Below are positions 21,407 through 29,264 of a stretch of DNA of 64,000 bases, piece by piece. The notes below the pieces were generated by a model. The model worked only from the letters and a program-made list of their open reading frames with translations. It searched no databases and was not told the origin of the DNA. Source of the stretch: Flavimobilis soli (lineage in GTDB: Bacteria; Actinomycetota; Actinomycetes; Actinomycetales; Cellulomonadaceae). Where the stretch lies: positions 1,922,001-1,986,000 of the forward strand of contig NZ_PDJH01000001.1 of the NCBI RefSeq assembly GCF_002564025.1. The letters are read 5' to 3'. Numbering within the stretch: the stretch's first letter is position 1; each line of letters begins with the position of its first letter. A program made the translations under genes and the position numbers.

Positions 21407-23416
21407 GTGCAGCAGACACCCACCCCCACACCCGCGGTCCCCGCCATCCGACGGCGCCACTACGCCCTCAGCATCGGCACCGCCGTGGCCACCGGGCTCC
21501 TCCTCGTCCTGCTCGCCGGCACCACCACCCAGATCTTCGCGCCCGCCGTCATCGCCGACCCCGGCGCCCTCGTCCGCTGGACCCTCCCGCTCGTCTCCGT
21601 CGCAGGCGAGCTCGCGACCGCAATCACGATCGGCGCCCTCGTCGCCGTCGTCTTCCTCCTCGGCGACAACCCCGACCGCAGCCGCGCCCTCCTCGTCGCC
21701 GCCACCGGAGCAAGCCTCTGGACGCTCACCGCCGTCGCCGACACCCTCCTCACCTTCACCGACGTCCTCGGCGGACAACCCTCCGACGGCGCCTACGGCG
21801 CCCAGCTCGCGTCCTTCCTCACCGACGTACCGCTCGGACGCATCCTCCTCGCGATCACGATCATCGCGGCGGCCGTCGCACTGCTCGCGATCCTCGTCCG
21901 CACCCCCACCGGCGCCGCCTGGACACTTGCGCTCGCCGCCAGCGCACTCGCGCTCCGATCCCTCACCGGGCACTCCGCAGGCGCCTCCGGGCACAACATC
22001 GCTGTCTCCGCGATGTTCCTCCACCTCGTCGGAGCCGCCACCTGGGTCGGCGTCCTCCTCGCGCTCGCCGCCCTCCGCACCGCAGGCGGCCTCCGCGGCC
22101 CCGCGATGGCCGACGCCGTCGCACGCTTCTCGCCCGTCGCCGCCTGGTGCCTCGCCATCGTCGGCTACTCGGGCATCGCGAGCGCCACCGTCCGCCTCGA
22201 CGGTCCCAGCGACCTCACCACCGGCTACGGCCGCCTCGTCATCGCCAAGGTCGTTCTCATCGCGGCCATCGGGGTCCTGGGGCTCATGCACCGGCGCGCG
22301 CTCGTCGCCCGAAGCGCCGGGGGCAGGCTCGCGCACGAGGGCCGCACCTTCTGGCGCCTCGTCACCGTCGAGCTCGTGCTCATGGGCGCCGTCGTCGGCG
22401 TCGCCTCAGCGCTCGGGGCGTCGAGCCCGCCCGTCCCCGACGAGGCAGGCGTCGGCCTCACTCCCGCCGAGATCGTCACAGGCGAGCCGCTCCCGCCCGA
22501 GCAGACCGCCGCCACCTGGTTCACCCAGTGGCGCTGGGACGTCCTCATGACGCTCCTCATCGCCGCGGCGATCGTCGTCTACATCCGCTGGGTGCTGCGG
22601 CTGCGTCGCCGTGGCGACCACTGGTCCTGGGGCCGCACCGCGGCGTGGTGCACCGGCATGCTCGTCATGCTCTGGGTCACGTCGGGCGGCGCCGCCGTCT
22701 ACGGCCACGTGCTCTTCAGCGCCCACATGGTCCAGCACATGGTCATGGCCATGGTCGTGCCCCTGTTCCTCACGATGTCCGCGCCCGTGACGCTCGCCCT
22801 GCGTGCGCTGCCCAAGCGGCACGACGGGTCACGGGGCCCGCGAGAGTGGCTCCTCGTGCTCGTCCAGTCGAGGTGGGGATCGTTCTTCGCCAGTCCGCTC
22901 GTCGCCGCGACGAATTTCGCCGGGTCGATGATCCTCTTCTACTTCACCGACCTCTTCGAGTGGTCGCTCACGACCCACGTCGGGCATATCGCGATGATCG
23001 TGCACTTCACGCTCGCGGGCTACCTCTTCGCCAACGCGCTCATCGGCATCGACCCGGGGCCCAAGCGCCCCGGTTACCCGATGCGGCTCCTCCTGCTCTT
23101 CGCCACCATGGCGTTCCACGCCTTCTTCGGCGTCACCCTCGTCACGAGCGAGGTCCTCCTGGTGCCCGAGTGGTTCGGCCTGCTCGGCCGCACGTGGGGC
23201 AAGTCCGCGATCGCCGACCAGCAGGTCGGTGGCTCGGTCGCGTGGGGCATCGGCGAGATCCCGACGATGGTCCTCGCCGTCGTCGTCGCGGTGCGGTGGG
23301 CGAAGGACGACGAGCGCGCCGCCCGCCGTCGTGACAGGAGGGTCGCCGCGCGCGGCGACGCCGAGCTCGACGACTACAACGAGATGCTCGCGAAGCTCGC
23401 GGAGCGCGACGGCTGA
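21407..23416 (+). CDS. CopD-CtaG fusion: copper-resistance D domain plus caa3-type cytochrome oxidase assembly factor
   Basis: 669 residues, about 14-15 predicted membrane helices. The N-terminal half (about 180-290) has the CopD pattern with metal-ligand-type histidines (LRSLTGHSAGASGHNIAVSAMFLHLVGAATWVG). The C-terminal half from about 390 is a CtaG_Caa3 domain (SGGAAVYGHVLFSAHMVQHMVMAMVVPLFLTMSAPVTL is its central block) that delivers copper to cytochrome c oxidase. The fusion occurs in many actinobacteria and suggests copper import coupled to oxidase assembly. A basic cytoplasmic tail (ARRRDRRVAARG) closes the protein. The GTG start is leaderless, with TAGGCT six bases upstream. No oxidase genes are adjacent. 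Confidence 0.9.
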   Translation: MQQTPTPTPAVPAIRRRHYALSIGTAVATGLLLVLLAGTTTQIFAPAVIADPGALVRWTLPLVSVAGELATAITIGALVAVVFLLGDNPDRSRALLVAATGASLWTLTAVADTLLTFTDVLGGQPSDGAYGAQLASFLTDVPLGRILLAITIIAAAVALLAILVRTPTGAAWTLALAASALALRSLTGHSAGASGHNIAVSAMFLHLVGAATWVGVLLALAALRTAGGLRGPAMADAVARFSPVAAWCLAIVGYSGIASATVRLDGPSDLTTGYGRLVIAKVVLIAAIGVLGLMHRRALVARSAGGRLAHEGRTFWRLVTVELVLMGAVVGVASALGASSPPVPDEAGVGLTPAEIVTGEPLPPEQTAATWFTQWRWDVLMTLLIAAAIVVYIRWVLRLRRRGDHWSWGRTAAWCTGMLVMLWVTSGGAAVYGHVLFSAHMVQHMVMAMVVPLFLTMSAPVTLALRALPKRHDGSRGPREWLLVLVQSRWGSFFASPLVAATNFAGSMILFYFTDLFEWSLTTHVGHIAMIVHFTLAGYLFANALIGIDPGPKRPGYPMRLLLLFATMAFHAFFGVTLVTSEVLLVPEWFGLLGRTWGKSAIADQQVGGSVAWGIGEIPTMVLAVVVAVRWAKDDERAARRRDRRVAARGDAELDDYNEMLAKLAERDG

Positions 23417-23431
23417 GACGACCGCGGGCTG

Positions 23432-23554
23432 TTACTCCGGCACCGCCATGATCCCTGTGACGACGCCCGAGAGAGCCTCGAGGTCCGTCGCGTACTCGTG
23501 CGCCAGCACGGCTGCACCGGTGGGGGCGTTCTCCGACGGGCTCGTCGAGTCCAT
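23432..23554 (-). CDS. Possible 40-residue small protein
   Basis: Open frame from an ATG at 23554 with GCGAGGTG five bases upstream, a better ribosome site than many genes here. The peptide (begins MDSTSPSENAPTGAAVLAHE, ends VVTGIMAVPE) is acidic and has one hydrophobic C-terminal patch. It lies about 200 bases downstream of hmuV on the same strand. No family is recognised; the rest of the gap 23417-23756 shows nothing else. It could equally be a chance frame in G+C-rich DNA. Confidence 0.3.
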   Translation of the reverse strand: MDSTSPSENAPTGAAVLAHEYATDLEALSGVVTGIMAVPE

Positions 23555-23756
23555 GGGCACCTCGCTTCCGTGACGAAGGCCGACCCGCGCCGGCCCGCAG
23601 AGAAGTGTCCCGCTCCGGCTGCGCTCTGCCAAGGGCGCTGACGTGCGAAGCGCAGGGTGACATCACCCTTCCCGACGGGCGACGCGTCCCATGGCTGAGC
23701 GCGCGCGTCCGGTGACGAGCGGAGCGTCCGGTGCCGTGACCCGGCGCGGTGTCAGC

Positions 23757-24608
23757 TCAGCGGCGCGGGAGGATGATGGGTGCGCCGCCGCCCGGGTGCT
23801 CGAGCACCTCGACCGGGTGCTCGTAGACCTCGGTCAACAGCTCCGGCGTCAGGACGTCGCCAGGAACACCGTCACCGACCACACGGCCACCCGCGAGGAC
23901 CGTCACCTGGTCCGCGTACGCGGCCGCCAGACCGATGTCGTGCACGACGACCACCACCGCGCCGCCAGCGCGGGCGTGCTCGCGCGCGAGCGACAGGACG
24001 AGCTCCTGGTGCCGCAGGTCGAGCGCCGCCGTCGGCTCGTCGAGGAGCAGCAGCTGCGTGCGCTGCGCGAGGACGCGCGCGAGCGCCGCGCGCGCACGCT
24101 CACCGCCCGACAGGGTCGTGAAGCTGCGGCCGGCCAGGTGGGCGACGTCGGTCGCCTCGAGGGACTCCGCGATGATCGCGTCGTCGTCCTCCTCGAGCGG
24201 GGTGGCGCGCCACGGCGAGCGGCCCATCTCGACGACCTCGCGTACCGTGAACGGGAAGGACACCGCGACGTCCTGCGTGAGGACCGCGCGACGCAGGGCG
24301 AGGTCGGTCGTCGACCACGACGACAGCGGGGCACCGTGGACCGTGACGTGACCCGAGGACGGCTTGCGGTCGCCCGTGAGGACGCCGAGCAGGGTCGACT
24401 TGCCGGCGCCGTTCGGGCCGACGAGCGCGCGGACCTCCCCTGCACGCACCTCGAGGCTTGCGCCGTCGAGGATTGTGGAACCGCCGAGCGTCAGGTGGGC
24501 GTCGTGCACCTCGGCGAGGACCGAGCCGACCGGGAGACGCTCGGGCATGCGCGGACGACGGGGGCGCAGTCGCACGGTGTCCAGGAGGGTCGCGGCGACG
24601 GTGCTCAT
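23757..24608 (-). CDS. hmuV: Haem/iron ABC transporter ATPase
   Basis: 283 residues, cytoplasmic ATPase that powers the HmuU permease. Walker A GPNGAGKST lies at about residue 65, the Q-loop region in LTQDVAVSFPFTV, the signature LSGGERARAALARVLAQ, Walker B LLLLDEPTAALD and the H-loop VVVVHDIGLAAAYAD. The ATG at 24608 has a full AAGGAGG eight bases upstream and overlaps the hmuU stop by four bases. The N-terminal 30 residues (LRPRRPRMPERLP) are a basic extension. It is the last gene of the operon led by the surface protein at 27628. Haem rather than siderophore is inferred from the adjacent haem oxygenase. Confidence 0.92.
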   Translation of the reverse strand: MSTVAATLLDTVRLRPRRPRMPERLPVGSVLAEVHDAHLTLGGSTILDGASLEVRAGEVRALVGPNGAGKSTLLGVLTGDRKPSSGHVTVHGAPLSSWSTTDLALRRAVLTQDVAVSFPFTVREVVEMGRSPWRATPLEEDDDAIIAESLEATDVAHLAGRSFTTLSGGERARAALARVLAQRTQLLLLDEPTAALDLRHQELVLSLAREHARAGGAVVVVVHDIGLAAAYADQVTVLAGGRVVGDGVPGDVLTPELLTEVYEHPVEVLEHPGGGAPIILPRR

Positions 24609-25750
24609 GCCCAGCCTCCTTGCGAGGTGCGCGTCCGACGCAGGAGCCAGAAGAAGAACGGTCCGCCGACGAGAGACGTGAGCATGCCGAGGGGGAGCTC
24701 TGCGTGCGCGATCGCCGTGCGCGCGACGAGGTCCGCGACGACGAGCACGAGGGCACCGCCGAGGGCGGAGCCCGGCACGAGGAAGCGGTGGCCCGGGCCG
24801 GCAACCATGCGTACGACGTGCGGGACGACGAGACCGACGAACGCGATGATGCCCGTGAACGCGACACCCGCAGACGTCAGCAGCGCGACGATGAGGATCA
24901 CCAGCTGGCGCAGGCGCTCGACGTCGACCCCCAGGTGGCGCGCCGCGCGCTCGCCGAGCGAGAGCAGGTCCAGCTTGCGCCGCAGCAGCATGGCTGCGAC
25001 GAGACCGGCCGCGACCATGGGCGCGACGATCGCGACCGAGCGCCAGGTCGCGCCGTTGAGCGAGCCGAGCTGCCAGAACACGATCTGCTCGCGCGCCGAC
25101 GGCGACGCGATGAACACGAGGAACGCGAGCACGCCCGAGGTGAACGCGTTGATCGCGACGCCCGTCAGGACGAGCGTGACGACCTCGGTCCGCCCGTTCG
25201 CCCGGGCGAGCGCGTACACGACGAGCGTCGTCACGAGACCACCGACGAACGCCGCGGCAGCGACCGCGAGCGAGCCGGAGAGCATGCCGCTCGCCGTCGG
25301 GAGCACGATGACCGTGCACGCGCCGACGGCGGCGCCCGACGAGATGCCGATGACGCCGGGCTCGGCGAGCGGGTTGCTGAACACGCCCTGCATGAGGGCG
25401 CCGGCGCAGCCGAGCGCCGCACCGACGAGGATCCCGAGAGTGATGCGCGGGAAGCGCGCGACCCACAGCGTGTTCTCGCCCTGCGGGTGCGCGGGCAGCG
25501 AGCCGACGTCGAGACCCATCCGGTGCAGGACCGAGCCGAGCACCTCGCCGGGGGTGATCGGCGTCTGGCCCGAGACGGCCGAGACGAGCGCCGCAGCGAT
25601 CAGGGCGACGACGAGACAGACGAGCAGCACGATGCCCCGGGTGGGCTTCGTGGGGGTGAGGCCGGTCGTCGCCTGTGGGGTGCCGGGCGTGCCGGCGCCG
25701 GACGTGTGGGCGCCGGTCGCTTCGGCTGCGGGCACGGTGCGCGCGTTCAT
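24605..25750 (-). CDS. hmuU: Haem/iron ABC transporter permease (FecCD family)
   Basis: 381 residues with about nine to ten hydrophobic helices after a 37-residue Thr/Ala/Pro-rich cytoplasmic N-terminus. FecCD blocks are clear: RFPRITLGILVGAALGCAGALMQG, NPLAEPGVIGISSGAAVGA, and GIIAFVGLVVPHVVRMVAGPGHR, the cytoplasmic loop that contacts the ATPase. Overlaps hmuT upstream and hmuV downstream by four bases each, so the three are translationally coupled. It forms the homodimeric membrane channel receiving substrate from HmuT. Confidence 0.93.
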   Translation of the reverse strand: MNARTVPAAEATGAHTSGAGTPGTPQATTGLTPTKPTRGIVLLVCLVVALIAAALVSAVSGQTPITPGEVLGSVLHRMGLDVGSLPAHPQGENTLWVARFPRITLGILVGAALGCAGALMQGVFSNPLAEPGVIGISSGAAVGACTVIVLPTASGMLSGSLAVAAAAFVGGLVTTLVVYALARANGRTEVVTLVLTGVAINAFTSGVLAFLVFIASPSAREQIVFWQLGSLNGATWRSVAIVAPMVAAGLVAAMLLRRKLDLLSLGERAARHLGVDVERLRQLVILIVALLTSAGVAFTGIIAFVGLVVPHVVRMVAGPGHRFLVPGSALGGALVLVVADLVARTAIAHAELPLGMLTSLVGGPFFFWLLRRTRTSQGGWA

Positions 25751-26778
25751 CGGTAGAGCGCGTTCGCGAGGCGGGTGATCGTGCCGGCCGTCGACGGCCC
25801 GAAGGACAGCAGCTGCGTGTCCGACGCGTCGATCACGGTGCGCGACGCCGCTGCGGGCGTCTGGCCGATGCCGGGGATCCCGAGGAGCGCGTCGATACCG
25901 CCCACGGACTTCAGCCCGGCGCTCATGACGAGCAGCACGTCCGGCGCGGCGTTGATCATTCCCTCGCTCGTGATGGGCGTGAAGCTCCGGTCGAGGCCGA
26001 TGGCCGTGCCCGCGTCCTCAGCGCCGACAGCCTGGATCAGCGCGTCCGCGCCAGAGCCGGGGCCGCCCAGCAGGTAGACGCCGGCGGTGCCGCGCACGTA
26101 GAGGAACGCGACGCGCGGGCCCGAGCCGTCCTCGGGGGCCAGGGCATGGGCTTCGGCGATCTCGGCGTCCGTCCGGGCGATCAGCTCTTCGCCCGTCTCA
26201 GGTACGCCGAGCGCGGCCGCGACAGCGCGGATGTGGCCGTCGATCCCCGCGAGCGTGCGCTCGGGGTCGAGGAAGACGACGGGGATGCCTGCCGCGCGCA
26301 GCTGGTCGAAGACCTCGGGCGGGCCGATCGAGGTGTCGGTCAGGACGATCGTCGGGTCGAGCGCGAGGATCGACTCGACGTTGAGGGCGTGGCTCGAGCC
26401 CGTGACGACGGGAAGGTGCGCCGCCTCCTCGAAGCCGCTCGCGACGTCGCGCCCGATGACGTTGTCGCCCAGGCCGAGCGAGAAGACGATCTCGGCGAAG
26501 GTCCCGTAGAGGTCGACGGCGAGGATGCGGCTCGTGTCGGTCACCGTGACCTCGACGCCGTCTGCGGACGTCACCGTCGTCGGGAGCGTGGGGGTGGGGG
26601 TCGGGAGCGGACGCACGGGGTCCTCGAGCGCCTCGAGGGTGCGCGGGCCGGTCGGCGTCCACGAGGTCGCGGTCTGCTCGGTCGACGGCGTCGCACCGGC
26701 GGTGCCGCAGCCGGCGGCGAGCGTGCAGGCCGCGATCACGGCGAGAGCGGCGCGCAGGCGCGCGGTGCGGTCACGCAT
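25747..26778 (-). CDS. hmuT: Haem/iron ABC transporter substrate-binding lipoprotein
   Basis: 343 residues from an ATG at 26778 that overlaps the previous stop (ATGCGTGA) and has a G-rich site before it; an in-frame start 30 bases upstream is less likely. The lipobox LAAGC after a hydrophobic core marks a membrane-anchored lipoprotein. A 40-residue Thr/Pro-rich spacer follows, then a class III binding-protein fold: DLYGTFAEIVFSLGLGDNVIGRD, ALDPTIVLTD, the long helix segment, and LSFGPSTAGTITRLANALYR at the end. Candidate axial ligands for haem are a Tyr in VDLYGT and another in FLYVRG, as in other HmuT proteins, but this is not proven from sequence. It feeds HmuUV. Confidence 0.9.
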   Translation of the reverse strand: MRDRTARLRAALAVIAACTLAAGCGTAGATPSTEQTATSWTPTGPRTLEALEDPVRPLPTPTPTLPTTVTSADGVEVTVTDTSRILAVDLYGTFAEIVFSLGLGDNVIGRDVASGFEEAAHLPVVTGSSHALNVESILALDPTIVLTDTSIGPPEVFDQLRAAGIPVVFLDPERTLAGIDGHIRAVAAALGVPETGEELIARTDAEIAEAHALAPEDGSGPRVAFLYVRGTAGVYLLGGPGSGADALIQAVGAEDAGTAIGLDRSFTPITSEGMINAAPDVLLVMSAGLKSVGGIDALLGIPGIGQTPAAASRTVIDASDTQLLSFGPSTAGTITRLANALYR

Positions 26779-27628
26779 CGTTGCCCCCGTCGTCGGCGCC
26801 GGTCGCACCGCCTGCGCTGGCTGCGGCGCGGCGGCGGGAGAGGATCACGGCGACCCCGCCGATCACGACGAGCGCGCCGACGCCGCCCAGGATCAGCGGT
26901 GCGGGGCCCGAGCCGCTGCCGTCGGTCTCGTCGGCGCCCGCGACGGGAGTCGCGGGCGGGGCGGTGGTCCCCGCAGACCCGGGTGCGGTCGTCTCGGCGG
27001 GCTCGGTCGGCTCAGCAGGCTCTGTCGTCTCGGCGGGCTGTGTCGTCTCGTCGGCGGGCTCACCGCTGCCCGGCTCGCCGAAGGTCAGCGGGATGCGCAC
27101 GTCCGCCGAGCGGTTGTCGATGCGCGAGTGGTCCGCGAAGGTCGCGAGGACGCACCCGTCGGGCGCGGTCTTCTCGTCGAGGCAGTCGGTCAGGTTGTCC
27201 TGCGCGACGACCGTCGTCGTCAGCTCGAACGACCCGCCCGGGCCGAAGGGCACCGCGAGGTCCTTGCCGTACGACGGCGGGTTCGAGGAGAACCAGCCGC
27301 TCGCACCGGTCGTGCCGGACATGTCGACGCCGCCGAGGCAGGGCGTCGGTCGCTTCTTCGGGCCGTTGTCGACGCACACGGCGACGTAGATGCCGATCGA
27401 CTCGTCGAAGCCCTCGCCCGTGACCGTGACCTCGGCGCCCGTCGGGTCGAGCTCGTTCGCGCGCGTCACCGTGACGCTCTGGCCCTCGGGTCCCTCGGCC
27501 GTCACGGGGCCCTCTTCCGCGTGCGCGCCCGGCGCGACCGCGAGGAGGCCGAGCGTGGCGACCGCGGTCACGAGCGCGCGCCGGAACGGCAGCCGGGAAC
27601 CGGCTGCAGGCATGGGGGTGCGAAGCAT
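26771..27628 (-). CDS. Membrane-anchored surface protein of the haem-uptake operon
   Basis: 285 residues. Signal peptide (RRALVTAVATLGLLAVAPGAHAE), then an Ig-like domain of about 150 residues starting VTVTRANELDPTGAEVTVTGEGFD and containing VAVCVDNGPKKRPTPCLGG and FADHSRIDNRSADVRIPLTF, with two pairs of Cys (VCVD/PCLG and DCLD/GCVL) that may form disulfides. A Thr/Pro/Glu stalk (ETTEPAEPTEPAETTAP), one C-terminal helix and RRRAAAS place it on the outer face of the membrane. The same domain is common beside hmuT in actinobacteria, although it is not the HtaA fold. It is first in the operon, directly behind a DtxR-type box. Role as a haem-capturing or relay protein is inferred from position. 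Confidence 0.75.
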   Translation of the reverse strand: MLRTPMPAAGSRLPFRRALVTAVATLGLLAVAPGAHAEEGPVTAEGPEGQSVTVTRANELDPTGAEVTVTGEGFDESIGIYVAVCVDNGPKKRPTPCLGGVDMSGTTGASGWFSSNPPSYGKDLAVPFGPGGSFELTTTVVAQDNLTDCLDEKTAPDGCVLATFADHSRIDNRSADVRIPLTFGEPGSGEPADETTQPAETTEPAEPTEPAETTAPGSAGTTAPPATPVAGADETDGSGSGPAPLILGGVGALVVIGGVAVILSRRRAAASAGGATGADDGGNDA

Positions 27629-27668
27629 GGAAGGGGATCCTCGTCGGCGCAGATAGGGAGGTTGCGAC

Positions 27669-27687
27669 CTAGGTAAGGATAGCCTTT
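27669..27687 (-). promoter_or_regulatory. DtxR/IdeR iron box upstream of the haem-uptake operon
   Basis: CTAGGTAAGGATAGCCTTT matches 13 of 19 positions of the DtxR/IdeR consensus TTAGGTTAGSCTAACCTAA. It lies 41 bases before the surface-protein start, so iron-loaded repressor would shut off hmuTUV. Confidence 0.65.
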
Positions 27688-27712
27688 GTTGCCCGCCCGC
27701 GGGGCGGTCCGC

Positions 27713-28399
27713 TCAGAGGTGAATATCACCAAGCTCGGCGAAGAGAGCCTGGTTGAGACGGAACGCTTCCTGTGCCTCCGCGACGACGGCCGCGCGGCCC
27801 TCGTCGTCGAAACGCAGAGCGTCGAGACGCTCGCGGTAGAGGTCCTTGAAGACCTTCGGCTTCTCGATGCGGTCGAAGCGGTAGAAGGAGACGCCCTCCT
27901 CGCCGAAGCCGTAGTGCCGCTGCAGCATCGTGCGGATGACCTGCCCGCCCGAGAGGTCGCCGAGGTAGCGGGTGTAGGCGTGCGCGGCGTACTGGGGGAG
28001 CGTGTCGATCGCGTCGAGGCGGGCGACGTACTGCGCGGTCGCGGGGAGGACGGTGACCTTCTCGGCCCACTCGGCGCCGAAGAGGAACTCGAGGTCCTGC
28101 TCGATCTGCGGCGTGCGCTCGAGCTCGTCGAACACGATCTCGGCTGCGGCGCCCTCGGGGGTCGCCGCGATGCGGGCGCTCGCAGCCTCGAGCGCGCCGT
28201 AGATCGCGAGCTGCTGCGCAGCGAGGTCCGCGTACGCGGCCTTGCCGCGGTCGCCGAAGCCGCCGGACATGAGCGTCTCGATGAAGCCCATCGTCTCCGC
28301 CTCGCGGTGGACCTGGCGGGTGCCCTCGCGGAGCAGGGAGGACAGCGTGGCTCCCTCGGTCGCGAGCGTGTCTGCGGGGGCGGTGGCGGTGGCGGTCAC
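27713..28399 (-). CDS. hmuO: Haem oxygenase
   Basis: 228 residues; opens haem to biliverdin, CO and Fe2+ in the cytoplasm. The proximal His is in REGTRQVHREAE (about residue 31) and the distal-helix signature YTRYLGDLSGGQ is intact, including the glycines that make room for oxygen. The start is GTG at 28399 with GGAG eight bases upstream. It lies upstream of, and on the same strand as, the uptake operon but with its own iron box (28494-28510) and a second box between them, so it is probably a separate iron-regulated unit. Length and motifs match corynebacterial HmuO. Confidence 0.95.
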   Translation of the reverse strand: MTATATAPADTLATEGATLSSLLREGTRQVHREAETMGFIETLMSGGFGDRGKAAYADLAAQQLAIYGALEAASARIAATPEGAAAEIVFDELERTPQIEQDLEFLFGAEWAEKVTVLPATAQYVARLDAIDTLPQYAAHAYTRYLGDLSGGQVIRTMLQRHYGFGEEGVSFYRFDRIEKPKVFKDLYRERLDALRFDDEGRAAVVAEAQEAFRLNQALFAELGDIHL

Positions 28400-28450
28400 G
28401 GAGGGTCTCCAGTGCGGTCGTCAAGGCCGGGCGTGGCCGTGCGTGAAGGA

Positions 28451-28470
28451 CATGACTGTTTGTCATGACA
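28451..28470. promoter_or_regulatory. Palindromes in the hmuO leader
   Basis: CATGAC-TGTTT-GTCATG (28451-28467) overlaps the perfect ten-base palindrome TGTCATGACA (28461-28470), 52 bases before the hmuO start. This could be a second operator, for example for the nearby TetR protein. Confidence 0.35.
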
Positions 28471-28493
28471 CGGTGACACCTCACCACACCTAG

Positions 28494-28510
28494 TTAGGTT
28501 TGCCTACCTC
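28494..28510 (-). promoter_or_regulatory. DtxR/IdeR iron box upstream of hmuO
   Basis: TTAGGTTTGCCTACCTC carries an intact left half-site TTAGGTT and CCTA in the right half. It lies between hmuO and the divergent DinB-like gene. Confidence 0.6.
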
Positions 28511-28555
28511 GTTCACACGATGACGACCCCTGGCGCCCCCGCGGCAGCGCATGGT

Positions 28556-28561
28556 TACGCT
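28556..28561 (+). promoter_or_regulatory. -10 element, leaderless start at 28567
   Basis: TACGCT ends five bases before the ATG at 28567; there is no Shine-Dalgarno sequence. Confidence 0.45.
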
Positions 28562-28566
28562 CACCC

Positions 28567-29142
28567 ATGGACACGATGACGGACACCCCTGCCGAGCAGC
28601 CGTACGAGGGTGCGGTCGAGCCCGACACGAAGGACTGGACCTGGGTGCTCCGCGAGACGTGCCCCGAGTGCGGTTTCACCGCCGCCGACGTCGACCCGCG
28701 GACCGTCCCGGACCTCATCCCCGCGCAGACCGCCTTCTGGCGCCGCGTCCTCGTCCACCCGCGCGTGGCCGAGCGCCCTGCGCCCGACGTCTGGTCACCC
28801 CTCGAGTACGCGTGCCACGTGCGCGACGTCTACGACATCTTCGGCACGCGCGTCGAGCTCATCCGCGACGAGGACGACCCGACCTTCCGCAACTGGGACC
28901 AGGACCAGGCCGCCGTCGAGGGGCGCTACCGCGAGCAGCGTCCGCTCGTCGTCGCTGACGAGCTCACCGAGTGCGCGGCCGCGCTCGCGGCCATCGTGAA
29001 GACCCTGCCGGACGACGCGTGGGACCGGAAGGGCGAGCGGTCGAACGGTTCCTCCTTCACGACGACGACGCTCCTGCAGTACTTCCTGCACGACGTCGTG
29101 CACCACGTCCACGACGTGCGCCAGCACCTCGGGGAGGTCTGA
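28567..29142 (+). CDS. DinB/maleylpyruvate-isomerase-like protein
   Basis: 191 residues, four-helix-bundle DinB superfamily; many members are metal-dependent thiol (mycothiol or bacillithiol) transferases. Likely metal ligands are the His in LEYACHVRDVYDIF and the His cluster in YFLHDVVHHVHDV near the C-terminus. An N-terminal CPECGF (about residues 37-42) is an extra Cys pair. The start is taken as ATG 28567 because of the leaderless promoter; a second ATG nine bases on is possible. It diverges from hmuO across the iron box, so it may respond to iron, but its substrate is unknown. Confidence 0.75.
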   Translation: MDTMTDTPAEQPYEGAVEPDTKDWTWVLRETCPECGFTAADVDPRTVPDLIPAQTAFWRRVLVHPRVAERPAPDVWSPLEYACHVRDVYDIFGTRVELIRDEDDPTFRNWDQDQAAVEGRYREQRPLVVADELTECAAALAAIVKTLPDDAWDRKGERSNGSSFTTTTLLQYFLHDVVHHVHDVRQHLGEV

Positions 29143-29154
29143 GGAGGGTCGCAC

Positions 29155-29170
29155 GGCGCCTGAGGGCGCC
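29155..29170. terminator. Weak hairpin between convergent genes
   Basis: GGCGCC-TGAG-GGCGCC thirteen bases behind the DinB-like gene and ahead of the TetR gene 3' end. No U-run, so termination is uncertain. Confidence 0.3.
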
Positions 29171-29264
29171 GGCGAGCAGGGTCCGGGCGCGGCGGGACGA
29201 GCGCCTCTGCGCGACCATGCTGCGGCACCCGCACGAGGAGAGCGCGGGTCGGCCGAGCAGCGTG

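Noticed and set aside
26771..27628. HtaA haem-binding domain
   Set aside because: The ectodomain lacks the HtaA sequence pattern; only position and anchoring are shared.
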